64,000 nucleotides of DNA from Nocardia beijingensis NBRC 16342 (GCF_001612785.1 NZ_BDBC01000003.1:1-64000), one strand, 5' to 3'; shown: positions 35,142-44,896, counted from the first letter of the stretch. Notes: generated by a model not told the origin, from the letters alone. Numbers and translations are program-made.

Positions 35142-36452
35142 TTGTCGACCACGGAACGCCTGCGGGTTGAGTATGTGACCGATCCGGCGGCAGCGATGTC
35201 CCGGCTGGCGGGGGCGGATCGGTTCGGCGAGTACGTGATGTACGAGCGTCCGGGGGAGTGGGTCTTCGCCGCCGATCCGATCGGCAGTGTCGAACTGGAC
35301 GTGCGCGAGCTGCGCGTCACCTGGGAAGGTGAGACCACGACCAGCCGATGGGAGGGCAATCCGGCGGGCGTGATCGACCGCGCGCTCGGCGCGTTGCCCC
35401 TCGACGGGCGGAATGCCTACGGCTGGATCGGGTTCGAGTTCTGCGCTTGGGCGCTCGACGCCACGCGGCATCTCGATCCGCGCACGACTCTGGCGCACCT
35501 GATGGTTCCGCGTATCGAGGTCAGGGTCGGCGCGTTCGGCGTCCGGGTATCGGGTGCTACGCCGTCGGAGACCGGCGACATCCACGATCTGATCGCGCAG
35601 TCGCAGAACGCCGAACTGCCGCAGGCGCATCCGGCCGACATCCGCATCGATCCCACCGGCTACCGCGACCGGGTGGCCGAGGCGGTCGGCGAGATCCAGG
35701 CCGGGCGTTATCAGAAGGTCATCCTGTCCAGGAAAGTCGATCTGCCGTTCGCCGTCGACATTCCGGCCACCTACCGGCTCGGGCGCGCGCACAACACTCC
35801 GGCGCGGTCGTTCCTGCTGCGGCTCGGCGGCCTGGAGGCCGCGGGCTTCAGTCCGGAGCTGGTCGCCTCCGTGGACGACGATCGGGTGGTGACCACCGAG
35901 CCGCTGGCGGGCACCCGCGCGTTCGGCCGCGGCGCCGCGGCCGATCTCGCCGCCAGGGCCGACTTGATCACCGACCCGAAAGAGATCGTGGAACACGCGA
36001 TCTCGGTGCAGACCTCGTTCTCGGAGATCGCGGCCGTCGCCGATCCCGGCACGCCAGCGGTGTCGGATTTCATGGCCGTACGGGAGCGGGGCAGCGTGCA
36101 GCACCTTGCGTCGACGGTGCGCGGCCGGCTGGCCGCCGACCGGTCCAGCTGGGACGCGTTGGAGGTGCTGTTCCCGTCGGTGACGGCTTCGGGAATTCCC
36201 AAGCGGGAGGGCGTCGACTCGGTGTTCCGGCTCGATCACGACCCGCGCGGGCTGTATTCCGGTGCGGTGGTCACCGTTTCGCCGACCGGCGCGCTGGAGG
36301 CCACCCTCGTGCTGCGCGCGGTGTACCAGAACGCCGAAGGAGCCTGGTTGCGCGCGGGCGCGGGCATCGTCGGCCAGTCCCGCCCGGAGCGGGAGTTCGA
36401 AGAGACCTGCGAGAAGCTGGGCAGCATCGCGCCCTACGTCGTCGAAGCCTGA
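35142..36452 (+). CDS. nbtS: Salicylate synthase (MbtI/NbtS type)
   Basis: This chorismate-utilising enzyme converts chorismate through isochorismate to salicylate, the starter of nocobactin/mycobactin siderophores. The 436 residues match MbtI-like length. They show KVILSRKV, the PLAGTRAFGRG loop, the SVQHLASTVRGRL segment and the C-terminal GLYSGAVVTVSP. TTG 35142 is preceded by TTTGGAGGATC, a strong site. It sits behind IdeR-like boxes and converges on nbtT. In Nocardia farcinica, nbtS and nbtT form a locus separate from the main nocobactin cluster, which matches this layout. Isochorismate synthase is the less likely alternative. Confidence 0.88.
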   Translation: MSTTERLRVEYVTDPAAAMSRLAGADRFGEYVMYERPGEWVFAADPIGSVELDVRELRVTWEGETTTSRWEGNPAGVIDRALGALPLDGRNAYGWIGFEFCAWALDATRHLDPRTTLAHLMVPRIEVRVGAFGVRVSGATPSETGDIHDLIAQSQNAELPQAHPADIRIDPTGYRDRVAEAVGEIQAGRYQKVILSRKVDLPFAVDIPATYRLGRAHNTPARSFLLRLGGLEAAGFSPELVASVDDDRVVTTEPLAGTRAFGRGAAADLAARADLITDPKEIVEHAISVQTSFSEIAAVADPGTPAVSDFMAVRERGSVQHLASTVRGRLAADRSSWDALEVLFPSVTASGIPKREGVDSVFRLDHDPRGLYSGAVVTVSPTGALEATLVLRAVYQNAEGAWLRAGAGIVGQSRPEREFEETCEKLGSIAPYVVEA

Positions 36453-36457
36453 GTCGC

Positions 36458-36488
36458 ACGGGCAGCGCGCCGACGGTGCGCTGCCCGT
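36458..36488. terminator. Bidirectional terminator between nbtS and nbtT
   Basis: ACGGGCAGCGC and GCGCTGCCCGT form a perfect 11-bp stem, starting 5 bases after the nbtS stop and ending 10 bases before the nbtT stop. It is flanked by TT on the plus side. Confidence 0.75.
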
Positions 36489-36498
36489 TCCCTCGGCG

Positions 36499-38115
36499 CT
36501 ACAGCTCGGCGCGCAGCGCCTTCTTGTCGATCTTGCCGACCGCCGTGATCGGCAACTTGTCGCTGCGGCGCAGCACGTCGGGCAGTTTGTAGGTGGCCAG
36601 GCCGCGCGCGGCGAGGAAGGACTTGAGCTCGGCCAGCGTCGGCATCTCGCCGTCTACGACCAAGACGGCGCAAACCTTTTCGCCCAGCGCCGCGTCGGGC
36701 AGCCCGACCGCGGCGGCGTGCCGGACGGCGGGATGGGCGAGCAGATGTTCCTCGAGTTCGTCACACGAGACGTTCTCGCCCCCACGGTTGATCACGTCTT
36801 TGATCCGGCCGGACACCACGAGGTGCCCGCTGGGCAGGCGGCGGACCAGATCGCCGCTGCGGTAGAACCCGTCGGGGGTGAAGGCGCGCGCATTGTGTTC
36901 GGGTGCGCGATAGTAACCGCGGATGGTGTACGGCCCCCTGGTCAGCAACTCGCCCTCCGCGCCGGGCGCCACATCGTTGCCGTCCCCGTCCACCACGCGG
37001 ATCTCGTCGGCCGGTGAGAGCGGCCTGCCCTGGGTGGTGTGCAGCAGTTCGGCCGGGTCGTCCAGCCTGGTGTAGTTGATCAGGCCCTCCGCCATGCCGA
37101 ACACCTGCTGCAGGGTCGCGCCCAGCGCCGGGGTCACCTCTTTCGCGTTGACCTCCGCCAGTCGTGCGCCGCCCACCTGGAGCAGGCGCAGCGAACTCAG
37201 GTCGGCCTCTTCCCATTCGGTCGCCGCGCACCAGAGTTGGGCCAGCGGCGGCACGACGGCGGTGACCGTGACCCGGTGCCGCTCGATCGCCGCGAACGCG
37301 CTCTCCGGGCTCGGGTCGCCGACGAAGGCGACCGCGCCGCCCACTCCGATGGTGCCGAAGATGCCGGGGCAGGCCAGCGGGAAGTTGTGGGCGGCGGGCA
37401 GCGTCGCGAGATAGACGTCCTCTTCGGTCAGCGCGCACACCTCGGCGCCGGCGGTGGCGTTGTAGACGTAGTCGTCGTGCGTGCGCGCGATGAGCTTCGG
37501 CAGGCCGGTGGTGCCGCCGGACACCAGCATCAGGGCGATGTCGCCCGGATCGATCTCGGGCAGCTCGCCGCCGTCGCGCGGCACCGAGGCGAGGTCGGTG
37601 AACGGGCCCGGATCGCCGAGCACCAGCACGTGGCGCAGCGACGGCACCGCGTCGCGCACGGTCGAAGCCAGCTCGCGGTAGTCGAAGTCGGCCACCCGGT
37701 CGGCGACGATGTAGCCGACCGCGTCGGAAAGCCGCGCCAGATGCTCGATTTCGGCCCTGCGGTGCGCGGGCAGGCTCAACACGGGGATGATCCCGGCGCG
37801 TAGCAGGCCGAACAACACGGTCAGGAACTCGGGCACATTGGGCAGCTGCACCACCACGCGGTCGCCGGGAGCGATGCCGAGCGCCAGCAGCCCGTGGGCC
37901 ATCCGGTCCGCGGCGGCGTCGATATCGGCGTAACTGCGCGGGCCCTCCGCGTCGAGCAGCGCGGGACGCTGGGGCTGCCGGAGTGCGCTCGCGCGCAGCA
38001 GATCACCGAGCGGGCGCCCGGCCCAGTAGCCCGCGGCCCGGTACTCCGCGGCCGCGTGGGCGGGGAAAGATACATAGCCGTCGCGATGCGCGGACTCGGT
38101 CGGTGTGGAAGTCAC
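36499..38115 (-). CDS. nbtT: Salicyl-AMP ligase (NbtT/MbtA type)
   Basis: This stand-alone adenylation enzyme activates an aryl acid, probably salicylate, and loads it on the siderophore carrier protein. It has the ANL core motifs VSGGTTGLPKLIARTHDD and FGMAEGLINYTRL, the GRIKDVINRGGENVS hinge and the catalytic Lys in PITAVGKIDK. GTG 38115 has GAGG six bases upstream and gives 538 residues; GTG 38127 lacks a ribosome site. An IdeR-like box lies 36 bases upstream. The neighbouring salicylate synthase supports salicylate over 2,3-dihydroxybenzoate. Confidence 0.88.
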   Translation of the reverse strand: MTSTPTESAHRDGYVSFPAHAAAEYRAAGYWAGRPLGDLLRASALRQPQRPALLDAEGPRSYADIDAAADRMAHGLLALGIAPGDRVVVQLPNVPEFLTVLFGLLRAGIIPVLSLPAHRRAEIEHLARLSDAVGYIVADRVADFDYRELASTVRDAVPSLRHVLVLGDPGPFTDLASVPRDGGELPEIDPGDIALMLVSGGTTGLPKLIARTHDDYVYNATAGAEVCALTEEDVYLATLPAAHNFPLACPGIFGTIGVGGAVAFVGDPSPESAFAAIERHRVTVTAVVPPLAQLWCAATEWEEADLSSLRLLQVGGARLAEVNAKEVTPALGATLQQVFGMAEGLINYTRLDDPAELLHTTQGRPLSPADEIRVVDGDGNDVAPGAEGELLTRGPYTIRGYYRAPEHNARAFTPDGFYRSGDLVRRLPSGHLVVSGRIKDVINRGGENVSCDELEEHLLAHPAVRHAAAVGLPDAALGEKVCAVLVVDGEMPTLAELKSFLAARGLATYKLPDVLRRSDKLPITAVGKIDKKALRAEL

Positions 38116-38150
38116 GGTCTGCCTCACAAATCAAGCAAAGGGTTCCCTAA

Positions 38151-38169
38151 GTAGGTTAGGCAACCCTAC
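38151..38169 (-). promoter_or_regulatory. IdeR iron box before nbtT
   Basis: GTAGGTTAGGCAACCCTAC matches 15 of 19 positions of the IdeR consensus. It sits between nbtT and the divergent SDR gene, and is close enough to influence both. Confidence 0.75.
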
Positions 38170-38228
38170 TTCACCCCGGGTGTGTTCGAACCTGCCGCCG
38201 TGCGCCGCCGCGCACTAGACTTTCCGGC

Positions 38229-39107
38229 ATGACCAGGTGGGACACCTCGAACATCCCCGACCAGAGCGGCCGAAAGTTCATCGTGACCGGGGCCAACAGC
38301 GGCCTGGGAGCCGAGACGGTGCGCGCACTGGCCGCGGCGGGCGGCGAGGTCGTGCTCGCCTGCCGGAACGTCGCCAAGGGCGAGCGGGTGGCCGCCGAAC
38401 TGGGCGAGCGGGCGCAGGTGCGCGAACTGGATCTCGCCGATCTCGCCTCGGTCCGCGCCTTCGCCCAGAACGTCGACGGGGCCGATGTGCTGATCAACAA
38501 CGCCGGTGTGATGGCGGTTCCCGAAGGCCGCACCGCGGACGGATTCGAAAAACAGATCGGCACAAACCATCTCGGTCACTTCGCGCTCACCGGGCTGCTG
38601 CTTGACAAGATCTCCGACCGGATCGTCACCGTCTCCAGTGGTGCGCACCAGGTCGGCAAGATCGACCTGGACGATCTCAACTGGGAGCGGCGCAAGTATC
38701 AGCGGTGGGCCGCATACGGGCAGGCCAAGCTGGCCAACCTGATGTTCGCGCGCGAGCTGCAGCGCAGGCTGACCGCGGCGGGCTCGGCGAAACTGTCGGT
38801 CGCCGCGCATCCCGGCTACGCGTCCACCGAGTTGCAGTCGCACACCGAGTCTTTCCTCGACCGGGTGATGTGGGTGGGTAATCGGCTGTTGGCGCAGAAC
38901 GCCGCGATGGGCGCGCTGCCGACGCTCTACGCCGCGACCGCCGAAGTCCAACCGGGCGGCTACTACGGCCCCACCGGGCTCGGTGGCATGCGGGGATACC
39001 CCGGCCCGTCCGGATCGTCGAAGGCGTCCAGGGACGAGAAGGTCGCGGCCGACTTGTGGGAGCTGTCGGAGAAGCTGACCGGAGTCAGCTACGACTTCAC
39101 GAAATGA
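38229..39107 (+). CDS. Short-chain dehydrogenase/reductase
   Basis: This 292-residue classical-type SDR has the cofactor motif TGANSGLG, NNAGVM, the catalytic Ser in VTVSSGAH, and YGQAK (YxxxK). It resembles retinol dehydrogenase/WWOX-like SDRs, which prefer NADP; the substrate is unknown. It is divergent from nbtT, and the iron box between them could make it iron-responsive, but that is inference. Confidence 0.85.
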   Translation: MTRWDTSNIPDQSGRKFIVTGANSGLGAETVRALAAAGGEVVLACRNVAKGERVAAELGERAQVRELDLADLASVRAFAQNVDGADVLINNAGVMAVPEGRTADGFEKQIGTNHLGHFALTGLLLDKISDRIVTVSSGAHQVGKIDLDDLNWERRKYQRWAAYGQAKLANLMFARELQRRLTAAGSAKLSVAAHPGYASTELQSHTESFLDRVMWVGNRLLAQNAAMGALPTLYAATAEVQPGGYYGPTGLGGMRGYPGPSGSSKASRDEKVAADLWELSEKLTGVSYDFTK

Positions 39108-39219
39108 ACGCCACCCACCTCGAGCCTGATGTGATCCACGTCTCATAAGGCGTTGTCACACTCCGTCTTTCCGCGTCGTCCTCTTGATGAACCCAAAGGG
39201 AACGACAAGGACGGACATC

Positions 39220-39690
39220 ATGGAACAGCGCTTCGAACTCTTCGGCAACTCGGTCGGCGCCAGCTTCATCAAGCGGCTCACCACGGCCTCCAAGGTGATC
39301 AACGATTCCACTCTGGACGCCGCGACCTATGAGTTGGTGAAGATTCGCGCCAGCCAGATCAACGGCTGCGGTTACTGCACCGACATGCACACCAAGGACG
39401 CCGCGCACGCGGGCGAGACCTCGGTGCGGCTCAACCTGATCGCCGCTTGGCACGAGGCCACCGTCTTCACCGAGGCCGAGCGCGCCGCACTGGCGCTCAC
39501 CGAGGAGGCCACCCGGATCGGTGACGGACGCGCGGTCAGCGACGCGGTCTGGCAGGAGGTGCGCAAGCACTACGACGACGACCAGATCGCCGCCCTCATC
39601 GCCGCCATCGCGATGATCAACGCCTGGAACCGGATGAACGTCATCGCCCGCACCCCCGCGGGCAGCTACGTCCCCGGCCAGTGGGGGTGA
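39220..39690 (+). CDS. AhpD-like carboxymuconolactone decarboxylase family protein
   Basis: This 156-residue helical protein has CGYCTDMH (CxxCxxxH), the peroxidase-type active site of AhpD-like proteins, followed by HEATVFTEAERAAL. It probably reduces peroxides or acts as a thiol oxidoreductase. ATG 39220 follows AAGGACGG; a start at 39184 is possible. It ends at a terminator-like hairpin. Confidence 0.85.
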   Translation: MEQRFELFGNSVGASFIKRLTTASKVINDSTLDAATYELVKIRASQINGCGYCTDMHTKDAAHAGETSVRLNLIAAWHEATVFTEAERAALALTEEATRIGDGRAVSDAVWQEVRKHYDDDQIAALIAAIAMINAWNRMNVIARTPAGSYVPGQWG

Positions 39691-39775
39691 ATCCGGACTA
39701 CATGGCATCGCCCGCACTCCGGCGGGGTGATACCTGCTCAGACCGTGGGGATGAGCCGAATTCCGGCAACACCTG

Positions 39776-39815
39776 CGCCGTTCGCGGCCTCTTTTCTCGT
39801 GTGCTGCGAACGGCG
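39776..39815 (+). terminator. Terminator after the AhpD-like gene
   Basis: CGCCGTTCGC and GCGAACGGCG form a perfect 10-bp stem with a 20-base loop, followed by TTTG. It lies 85 bases after the stop. Confidence 0.5.
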
Positions 39816-39990
39816 TTTGTAGGGGCTGCTCCGGGTGTCCCTGGAGTCAGCGTTCGATTGAGCAAAGGCCAACAGTGGTGCCCGCGCAGGTGATCCCTCG
39901 TACACCGGGACTGTTGCGCCCCAGCACTTTCGAACGCAACCACACCGGCCCAGCTCCCGGTTTCGAGCGAAGCGAGACCGAGCCTGTTCC

Positions 39991-40085
39991 GTTCGCGGCC
40001 CGGCTCGCGTCCGAGTGGCCGCCGCGTACGCGACGAAGGAGCAAGCGGCGGTCACTCGGACGCGAGCCACAAGAGGGCCGCGAAC
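39991..40085. repeat. Long imperfect inverted repeat (about 95 bp)
   Basis: Three collinear stems fold the segment into one hairpin: GTTCGCGGCCC with GGGCCGCGAAC, CTCGCGTCCGAGTG with CACTCGGACGCGAG, and CCGCCG with CGGCGG. They enclose a 21-base loop. A smaller hairpin of GAGCGAAGCGAG type precedes it (39959-39979). It lies in a 420-base gene-free gap just after the end of a TetR gene and could be a terminator or a miniature repeat element. Confidence 0.75.
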
Positions 40086-40112
40086 ACGCCGCGACGAAGT
40101 CGCGGCCAAACG

Positions 40113-40760
40113 TCACGGCACGTAGCGCCGCAACCGTCTTGCCGCGAATTCCCTGAAGTACGACAGCTTTTCGGCCGGGACGATGGCCGGGAGCAGGAAG
40201 TACCACGCGCGTTCCATCCGGACCGCCATCTGGTCGATGGATTCGGTGCCGACGGCGATGATGTGCACGCCCGCGGCCATCTCCTGCCACAGCAGGCCGA
40301 TGACCTCGGCGTCCAGGTCGGCGATCAGGTCGCCCTGGGCGATGGCCCGCTCGGCGAGCAGCCGGTAGGTGTCGCCCCAGTTCTTGGCGATGTTGTCGCC
40401 TTGGGCGCCGCGGTAGTCGCCGATCTGGTGGTTGAGCTTCAGCATCGCGCCGACCATCGGGTCGTTCATGGATAGATCGGCGACGACATAGGTGATGCCG
40501 ATGCACGCTTCCAGCGCGGGCACCCTGGGATCGAAGAAGCCCTGACACGAGCTGGTCAGTCGCTCGTTGCCCTGGTCGACCACGGCGCGCGCCAGCTCTT
40601 CCTTGGAGCCGAAGTGAAAATACAAGGCGCCCTTGGTCACGTTGGACTGCGCGATGATCTCGCTCAGGCTCGCGTTCGCATATCCCAAGCGCAGAAAGAC
40701 ATCGGCAGCGCCCGCCAGGACGGAGTCGCGGGTGATCTCCGCGCGCGCTTGCCTAGCCAT
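40113..40760 (-). CDS. TetR regulator of the gamma-butyrolactone receptor type (second)
   Basis: This 215-residue protein starts MARQARAEITRDSVL and has NVTKGALYFHFGSKEELARAV, the signature region of ScbR/ArpA-like regulators. The C-terminal ligand domain keeps a typical Trp-containing core (LLWQEMAAGVHI). Adjacent 18-bp direct repeats upstream (40795-40830) may be its operator, implying self-control. No butenolide or butyrolactone synthase gene is nearby, so it may be an orphan or pseudo-receptor. It differs clearly from the regulator at 27287-27952. Confidence 0.82.
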   Translation of the reverse strand: MARQARAEITRDSVLAGAADVFLRLGYANASLSEIIAQSNVTKGALYFHFGSKEELARAVVDQGNERLTSSCQGFFDPRVPALEACIGITYVVADLSMNDPMVGAMLKLNHQIGDYRGAQGDNIAKNWGDTYRLLAERAIAQGDLIADLDAEVIGLLWQEMAAGVHIIAVGTESIDQMAVRMERAWYFLLPAIVPAEKLSYFREFAARRLRRYVP

Positions 40761-40794
40761 CAGATCCGCCTGTCATCCCAAAACCAGCCATCCT

Positions 40795-40830
40795 GAAGTA
40801 GACCGACATCCCGAAGTTGACCGACTTACC
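40795..40830. promoter_or_regulatory. Adjacent 18-bp direct repeats upstream of the TetR gene
   Basis: GAAGTAGACCGACATCCC and GAAGTTGACCGACTTACC are contiguous and share 15 of 18 bases. Their centre is 52 bases upstream of the TetR start codon. Likely operator or promoter element. Confidence 0.5.
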
Positions 40831-40941
40831 GCCCGAACAGCACCCAAAGGATGGGTGAACCGTACCACCAGGCGCGCGCCCGGCAGCCAATTCGAGCATT
40901 CGGCGAGACCCGTCGCGCAATTTGCTGGTTAACAATCCGGG

Positions 40942-41595
40942 TCACTCACCGGCGCCCGCGCGCCATTCCGAACTCAGCTGCGGATCGGCTTCCAGATGGC
41001 TCAGCCCGTTCCAGCACAGGTTCACCAAGTGGGCCGCCACAACCTCTTTCGACGGTTTGCGCTCGTCCAGCCACCAGGTCGCGGCGGTGGCGACCTGACC
41101 GACGAGCGCCTGCGCGTACAGGGTGGACAGACTGGTGTCGAACCCGCGCCGCTCGAAATCTCCGGCCAGGATGTGCGCCACCTGATTGGTCGCCTCGTTG
41201 AGCAAACTGGAGTACCTGCCCTCGGCGGCGGCGGCGGGCTGATCGCGCACCAGAATTCGAAACCCGTCGGTCCGTTCCTCGATATAGGTCAGCAGCGCCA
41301 GCGCGACCTGTTCGAGCCGGATACGCGACCGGTTGCGGGTGAGCGAGGAGGTGATCATGTCCAGCAGCATGGACATCTCCCGATCGACGACGACCGCGTA
41401 CAGCCCTTCTTTGCCGCCGAAGTGTTCGTACACCACGGGTTTGGAGACCTGGGCGCGTTGCGCGATCTCCTCGATGGAGGTCGCGTCGTAGCCGCGTTCG
41501 GCGAACAGCGCGCGCCCGATCTCGATCAGCTGCTGACGCCGCTGGGTGCCGGTCATCCGCGGCCGGGACACTCGATGCGACTCACCCGAAGACAC
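40942..41595 (-). CDS. TetR family regulator (Rv1019 type)
   Basis: This 217-residue TetR protein has a helix-turn-helix with TSIEEIAQRAQVSKPVVYEHF and a C-terminal part with WWLDERKPSKE. GTG 41595 follows GGAGGAGCAGG, so the longer upstream frame is rejected. It lies upstream of tRNA-Gln and glmU, as Rv1019 lies near glmU in mycobacteria. Ligand and targets are unknown. Confidence 0.85.
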   Translation of the reverse strand: MSSGESHRVSRPRMTGTQRRQQLIEIGRALFAERGYDATSIEEIAQRAQVSKPVVYEHFGGKEGLYAVVVDREMSMLLDMITSSLTRNRSRIRLEQVALALLTYIEERTDGFRILVRDQPAAAAEGRYSSLLNEATNQVAHILAGDFERRGFDTSLSTLYAQALVGQVATAATWWLDERKPSKEVVAAHLVNLCWNGLSHLEADPQLSSEWRAGAGE

Positions 41596-42267
41596 CCTGC
41601 TCCTCCGCCCTTCCCGCGTTGTTGCCGGTCGTGAGTGCCGGGAAGGCCCCTCCGAGCCGACGGTCGCATGGCCGGGACAGCGCCCGGCGGATTGCCCTCG
41701 CGCGTGCCGGGTCAGCCGTCGCATCGGGCTCCGACGCACGACACCGACATTCGGATACCACTGTCCCAGACCGGTCGGAAGTCCGCTTCTCCGGGGCTCA
41801 CGCAGACCGCCTCTCTGTGCCGCCTCTCCGCGCCTTCAGGCCGTACCGGTCGGCGAGCGCGGGATTCGCGTTCAGGTCCTGCGTGTGTGCCGCTCGGCTT
41901 TCGGGCGTCCCCGGTGAGTTACCCATGTCCGAACGAAATCAAGGGTCACGTAACCAATCGGCCGATTGCCGGAATCCGGTCGTCGGGCGCACGCTGTAGT
42001 CGCCGCAAGCAGGGCTCAGCGGGCGCGCCGGGCAGCGGCGGCGGCGATCGGCCAGCGGCGGGGCGGCCCTCCGCCGTCGGCGGCGACCTCCGGCGATCCG
42101 CGCCCTGAGCGCTGCCCGGCCGGAGGACGCCCGCGCTCCCCCGCTGGTCCGGCGCGAATACCAGAAGCGACGCGGAGAACAATTCGCGGGGAGGCGGCCG
42201 AGTATGCGAGGATTCATCCCGTGCCGTGGCACACCGGCGGGGGTTTCGCCAACCGCCGATGTGGCAA
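41596..42267. other. Gene-free stretch before tRNA-Gln
   Basis: About 670 very GC-rich bases, with a CGGCGGCG-rich core near 42030-42090. Open frames are Arg/Pro-rich without ribosome sites. I see no gene. In mycobacteria mfd lies near this position; no trace of it is visible here. Confidence 0.5.
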
Positions 42268-42338
42268 TCCGCCGTGGTGTAATGGCAGCACATCTGATTT
42301 TGGTTCAGAGAGTTCAGGTTCGAGTCCTGGCGGCGGAG
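42268..42338 (+). tRNA. trnQ: tRNA-Gln (anticodon UUG)
   Basis: The acceptor TCCGCCG pairs with CGGCGGA. The anticodon stem UCUGA/UCAGA holds loop UUUUGGU (UUG), and the T-arm is TCAGG-TTCGAGT-CCTGG. G73 is present. It is 90 bases upstream of glmU. Confidence 0.95.
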
Positions 42339-42428
42339 CTCGAGAGCACGATGACTTATCGTTGGCCCGCACATCGCTGACCAAGCACGACGACGCCCAG
42401 CACGAGGACAGGCAGCCGAGGGAGATCC

Positions 42429-43919
42429 ATGCCACAGCAGACCGCCGTCGTCGTTCTCGCAGCCGGTGCCGGGACACGAATGCGGTCGAAGACCCCCAAG
42501 GTCCTGCATTCGCTGGCCGGACGGAGCATGCTCGCGCACGCGCTGCATGCGGCGAACGAGATCGACCCCGCGTACCTCATCACCGTGGTGGGGCACGATC
42601 GCGAACAGGTCGGCGCGGCGGTGGCCGCGGTCGCCGACGATCTCGCCAGGGAGATCACCCCGGCGATCCAGGAACAGCAGCTCGGCACGGGGCACGCGGT
42701 GCAGTGCGCGCTGGCCGCCCTGCCGGTCGGCTTCACCGGCGACGTGCTGGTCACCTCCGCCGACGTGCCGCTGCTGGACGGGCACACCTTGGCCGCGCTG
42801 CTCGACGAGCACCGCAGCTACGCCGAACGCCCCGCGGTCACCGTGCTGACCTTCGTGCCGCCGGACCCCAACGGCTACGGCCGCATCGTCCGCGACGCGG
42901 AAGGCCAGCTCGCCGAGATCGTCGAACACGCCGACGCCACCCCGGAACAGGCCGCGATCACCGAGGTCAATTCCGGCGTGTACGCGTTCGACGCCGCGGT
43001 GCTGCGCACCATGATCAGCCGCCTTTCCACCGCCAACGCCCAGCACGAGCTGTACCTGACCGACGTGCTGCGCCTGGCCAGGGAAGCCGGTCACCCCGTG
43101 CACGGCGCGCGCCTGGTCGACGCGGCCAAGGTCACCGGGGTCAACGACCGGGTGCAGCTGGCCTCGGCGGCCCGCACGCTCAACCGCTACATCCTGGAAC
43201 GTCACATGCGCGCGGGCGTCACGATCATGGATCCGGCTTCCACCTGGGTGGACGCCAGCGTGCGCATCGGAAGGGACGCGGTGATCCGGCCCGGCGTGCA
43301 ACTGCTCGGCAACACGGTCGTCGGCGAGGACGCGGAGGTCGGGCCGGACAGCACGCTCACCGACGTGATCGTCGGCGACGGGGCGAAGGTCGTCCGCACG
43401 CACGGCGAGGGCGCCACCATCGGCCCGAAGGCCACCATCGGCCCGTTCGCCTACTTGCGTCCCGGCACCATCGTCGGCGACGCGGGCAAGCTCGGCGCGT
43501 TCGTCGAGACCAAGAACGCCTCCATCGGCGCGCATTCGAAGGTCCCGCACCTGACCTACGTCGGCGACGCCACCATCGGCGAGTACAGCAACATCGGCGC
43601 GTCCAGCGTCTTCGTCAACTACGACGGCGTCAGCAAGCACCACACCGTCGTCGGCTCGCACGTGCGCACCGGCAGCGACACCATGTTCGTCGCGCCGGTG
43701 ACGGTGGGTGACGGAGCCTATACGGCGGCGGGTACTGTACTGCGCAGAAACGTTCCGCCCGGAGCTCTCGCGGTGTCCGGTGGACCGCAGAAGAACATCG
43801 AGGGCTGGGTGCAGCGACACCGTCCAGGGACGGACGCGGCGCGCGCGGCGGCGGAAGCCATCGCGGCCAAGGAGATGTCGGGTCAGGCAATAGAGCAAAA
43901 GGATGGCAATCAGCAGTGA
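42429..43919 (+). CDS. glmU: Bifunctional UDP-GlcNAc pyrophosphorylase/GlcN-1-P acetyltransferase
   Basis: GlmU makes UDP-N-acetylglucosamine for peptidoglycan and the mycolata envelope. The 496 residues have an N-terminal uridyltransferase domain starting [18 protein letters not shown] and a C-terminal left-handed beta-helix of hexapeptide repeats ([15 protein letters not shown]). The ATG is clear, and the stop overlaps the prs start by four bases. The C-terminal tail of about 40 residues is Ala/Lys-rich, as in mycobacterial GlmU. Confidence 0.95.
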   Translation: MPQQTAVVVLAAGAGTRMRSKTPKVLHSLAGRSMLAHALHAANEIDPAYLITVVGHDREQVGAAVAAVADDLAREITPAIQEQQLGTGHAVQCALAALPVGFTGDVLVTSADVPLLDGHTLAALLDEHRSYAERPAVTVLTFVPPDPNGYGRIVRDAEGQLAEIVEHADATPEQAAITEVNSGVYAFDAAVLRTMISRLSTANAQHELYLTDVLRLAREAGHPVHGARLVDAAKVTGVNDRVQLASAARTLNRYILERHMRAGVTIMDPASTWVDASVRIGRDAVIRPGVQLLGNTVVGEDAEVGPDSTLTDVIVGDGAKVVRTHGEGATIGPKATIGPFAYLRPGTIVGDAGKLGAFVETKNASIGAHSKVPHLTYVGDATIGEYSNIGASSVFVNYDGVSKHHTVVGSHVRTGSDTMFVAPVTVGDGAYTAAGTVLRRNVPPGALAVSGGPQKNIEGWVQRHRPGTDAARAAAEAIAAKEMSGQAIEQKDGNQQ

Positions 43920-44896
43920 CCGCGTCATGGATCGACAACCAGAAGAACCTGATGCTCTTCTCGGGACGCGCCCATCCTGAGCTGGCCGAGCAGGTCGCCA
44001 AGGAACTCGACGTCCACGTCACCCCGCAGGTCGCGCGGGACTTCGCCAACGGCGAGATCTTCGTCCGGTTCGAGGAGTCGGTGCGCGGCTCCGACGCCTT
44101 CGTCCTGCAGAGCTTCCCCGCTCCGCTGAACCAGTGGCTGATGGAACAGCTCATCATGATCGACGCGCTCAAGCGCGGCTCGGCCAAGCGGATCACCGCG
44201 GTGCTGCCGTTCTACCCGTACGCCCGCCAGGACAAGAAGCACCGCGGCCGCGAGCCCATCTCGGCCCGCCTGGTCGCCGACCTGCTGAAGACCGCGGGCG
44301 CCAACCGGATCATCACCGTCGACCTGCACACCGACCAGATCCAGGGCTTCTTCGACGGCCCGGTCGACCACATGCACGCGCAGGTGCAGCTGGCGGAGTA
44401 CATCCGCACCAACTACAGCCTCGAGCACATCACCGTCGTGTCCCCCGACTCCGGCCGCGTGCGCGTCGCCGAGAAGTGGGCCGACTCGCTGGGTGGCTCG
44501 CCGCTGGCCTTCATCCACAAGACCCGCGACCCGCTGGTGCCCAACCAGGTCAAGTCCAACCGCGTGGTCGGCGAGGTCGAGGGCCGCACCTGCATCCTGA
44601 TCGACGACATGATCGACACCGGCGGCACCATCGCGGGCGCGGTCAAGGTGCTGAAGGACGCGGGCGCGGGTGACGTGGTCATCGCCGCGACCCACGGCGT
44701 GCTGAGCTCGCCCGCCGCCGAGCGCCTCGCGAACTGCGGTGCCAAGGAGGTCGTGGTGACCAACACCCTGCCGCTGTCCGAGGACAAGAAGTTCCCGCAG
44801 CTGACCGTGCTCTCCATCGCGCCGCTGCTGGCCCGCACCATCCGCGAGGTCTTCGAGAACGGCTCGGTGACCGGTCTTTTCAACGGCAACGCATAG
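43916..44896 (+). CDS. prs: Ribose-phosphate pyrophosphokinase (PRPP synthetase)
   Basis: Prs forms PRPP from ribose-5-phosphate and ATP, feeding nucleotide, His, Trp and arabinan precursor synthesis. The 326 residues are standard length. They show [16 protein letters not shown], the catalytic [15 protein letters not shown] loop, [12 protein letters not shown] and the PRPP motif [12 protein letters not shown]. The GTG start overlaps glmU as GTGA. A strong terminator follows. Confidence 0.95.
   Translation: MTASWIDNQKNLMLFSGRAHPELAEQVAKELDVHVTPQVARDFANGEIFVRFEESVRGSDAFVLQSFPAPLNQWLMEQLIMIDALKRGSAKRITAVLPFYPYARQDKKHRGREPISARLVADLLKTAGANRIITVDLHTDQIQGFFDGPVDHMHAQVQLAEYIRTNYSLEHITVVSPDSGRVRVAEKWADSLGGSPLAFIHKTRDPLVPNQVKSNRVVGEVEGRTCILIDDMIDTGGTIAGAVKVLKDAGAGDVVIAATHGVLSSPAAERLANCGAKEVVVTNTLPLSEDKKFPQLTVLSIAPLLARTIREVFENGSVTGLFNGNA

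Noticed and set aside
41596..42267. Possible mfd remnant or small gene before tRNA-Gln
   Set aside because: No helicase motifs or coding signature on either strand.
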